Source: an uncultured Bacteroidota bacterium
GTDB lineage: Bacteria > Bacteroidota > Bacteroidia > NS11-12g > UBA9320
Length of the DNA stretch: 6,107 bases
Assembly: GCA_913056425.1 (NCBI GenBank)
Contig: CAJXLR010000113.1
Location: 1-6,107, forward strand
Reading direction: 5' to 3'
The translations under genes and the position numbers were made by a program. This document shows, in pieces, positions 5,547 through 6,107 of the stretch (position 1 is the first letter of the stretch; every line of letters starts with the position of its first letter). The notes beneath the pieces are model-generated. The model was given only the letters and a program-made list of their open reading frames with translations, was not told the DNA's origin and ran no database searches.

Positions 5547-6107
5547 ATGATGCGTCAAATAGGTCTGATCATTAGTGCTATTTTACTGTCGTTTGGTGCC
5601 CAAAGCCAAACTACTCAGGACACCATGGACAATCCGTATTGGATTGACATGATGCAGGATCCAAGCATAAATTTTTACAAAACTCAACGTGCCTTCGAAC
5701 TCTATTGGCAAAACCGTCCTTGTCAAAAAGGAAGTGGATATAAGCCTTTTAAACGCTGGGAACAAAGCATGTTTGAGATCATCGACGGGCAAGGAAATAT
5801 TCCAAGTCCGGGTTCGCTCGACTTAGAGGTCGAAAAATACCTCAAATCTCGTTCGCCTCAATCTGGAGTGGGAATTGGGACGGTTGGTGGAACAATTGGT
5901 TCCGGCTCGGCAACATGCCAAACAACAGGGAACTGGGTAGAAATTGGACCGGATTACATGCCGGGAAATAGAACAGGACAACCCAACGGTTTAGGCCGAC
6001 TAAATGCAGTTGCTTTCCATCCAACAGATACAAACATTATTTACGTAGGTGCCCCTGCCGGAGGTTTCTGGCGCTCATACGATGGTGGTGTAACGTGGGC
6101 AACTAAC
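5547..6107 (+). CDS. N-terminal part of a secreted Asp-box / sortilin-like beta-propeller protein (3' end outside window)
   Basis: The frame is open from ATG 5547 to the last base (187 codons), so the 3' end is missing. ATG 5550 is an equally good start. Residues 1-20 form a Sec signal peptide: a basic start (MMRQ), a hydrophobic core (IGLIISAILLSFG), and probable cleavage near AQS-Q. Residues about 40-75 (NFYKTQRAFELYW, then KGSGYKPFKRWE) are a pre-domain I associate with large extracellular Bacteroidota proteins. A Gly/Ser-rich linker follows (105-122). Residues about 130-187 begin a beta-propeller: WVEIGP, then GRLNAVAFHPTDTNIIYVGAPAGGFWRS, then a perfect Asp-box SYDGGVTW (177-184, pattern SxDxGxTW). 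Such proteins usually continue through several repeats and end in a type IX secretion C-terminal domain, which cannot be checked here. Ligand or enzymatic role is unknown. Confidence 0.85.
   Translation, partial: MMRQIGLIISAILLSFGAQSQTTQDTMDNPYWIDMMQDPSINFYKTQRAFELYWQNRPCQKGSGYKPFKRWEQSMFEIIDGQGNIPSPGSLDLEVEKYLKSRSPQSGVGIGTVGGTIGSGSATCQTTGNWVEIGPDYMPGNRTGQPNGLGRLNAVAFHPTDTNIIYVGAPAGGFWRSYDGGVTWATN

Noticed and set aside
5583..6033. Two minus-strand open frames (5583-5792 and 5842-6033) inside the last gene
   Set aside because: The + strand frame covering both has a signal peptide and a perfect Asp-box, so the antisense frames are shadows.

Overview
The window looks like a chromosomal stretch of a Bacteroidota bacterium, probably a marine or aquatic member of the Flavobacteriales. 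Three things point there. Perfect TAnnTTTG boxes (the -7 element used by the Bacteroidota primary sigma factor) sit just upstream of three genes. Leaders are short and A/T-rich, without clear Shine-Dalgarno sequences. The gene content also fits: a DUF4340 protein, a Bacteroidota-type sodium:solute symporter with a long periplasmic insert, and a large secreted Asp-box/beta-propeller protein of the kind usually exported by the type IX secretion system. The genus assignment is not supported any further than this.

Layout, all genes on the + strand: (1) 1-60, the last 19 codons of an unidentified gene. (2) 61-161, an AT-rich gap carrying the rpsT promoter. (3) 162-413, rpsT (ribosomal protein bS20), closed by a strong intrinsic terminator at 439-473. 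(4) 477-1163, radC, whose ATG lies only 3 nt after the terminator T-run. (5) 1192-2685, a multi-pass GT-C/PMT_2-like membrane glycosyltransferase. (6) 2752-3783, a membrane-anchored DUF4340 protein behind a near-consensus promoter (TTTG, 18 bp, TAGATTTG). (7) 3783-5486, a sodium:solute symporter whose start overlaps the DUF4340 stop (TAATG). (8) 5547 to the window end, the N-terminal 187 codons of a secreted Asp-box repeat protein with its own TAACTTTG box.

The genes form several small transcription units rather than one pathway. rpsT and radC are housekeeping genes. The glycosyltransferase probably decorates lipid-linked or cell-surface glycans on the periplasmic face. The DUF4340 protein and the symporter form a translationally coupled pair, and both are predicted to expose substantial domains to the periplasm, which makes a physical or regulatory partnership plausible but unproven. 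The last gene starts a separate extracellular protein.

No RNA genes, insertion sequences, CRISPR arrays or attachment sites were seen, and no gene-free stretch exceeds about 100 bases. I see no clear evidence of a wholly new system. The points most worth a second look are the DUF4340-symporter pair, the terminator placed directly against the radC start codon, and the altered WRQ-motif residue in the glycosyltransferase.
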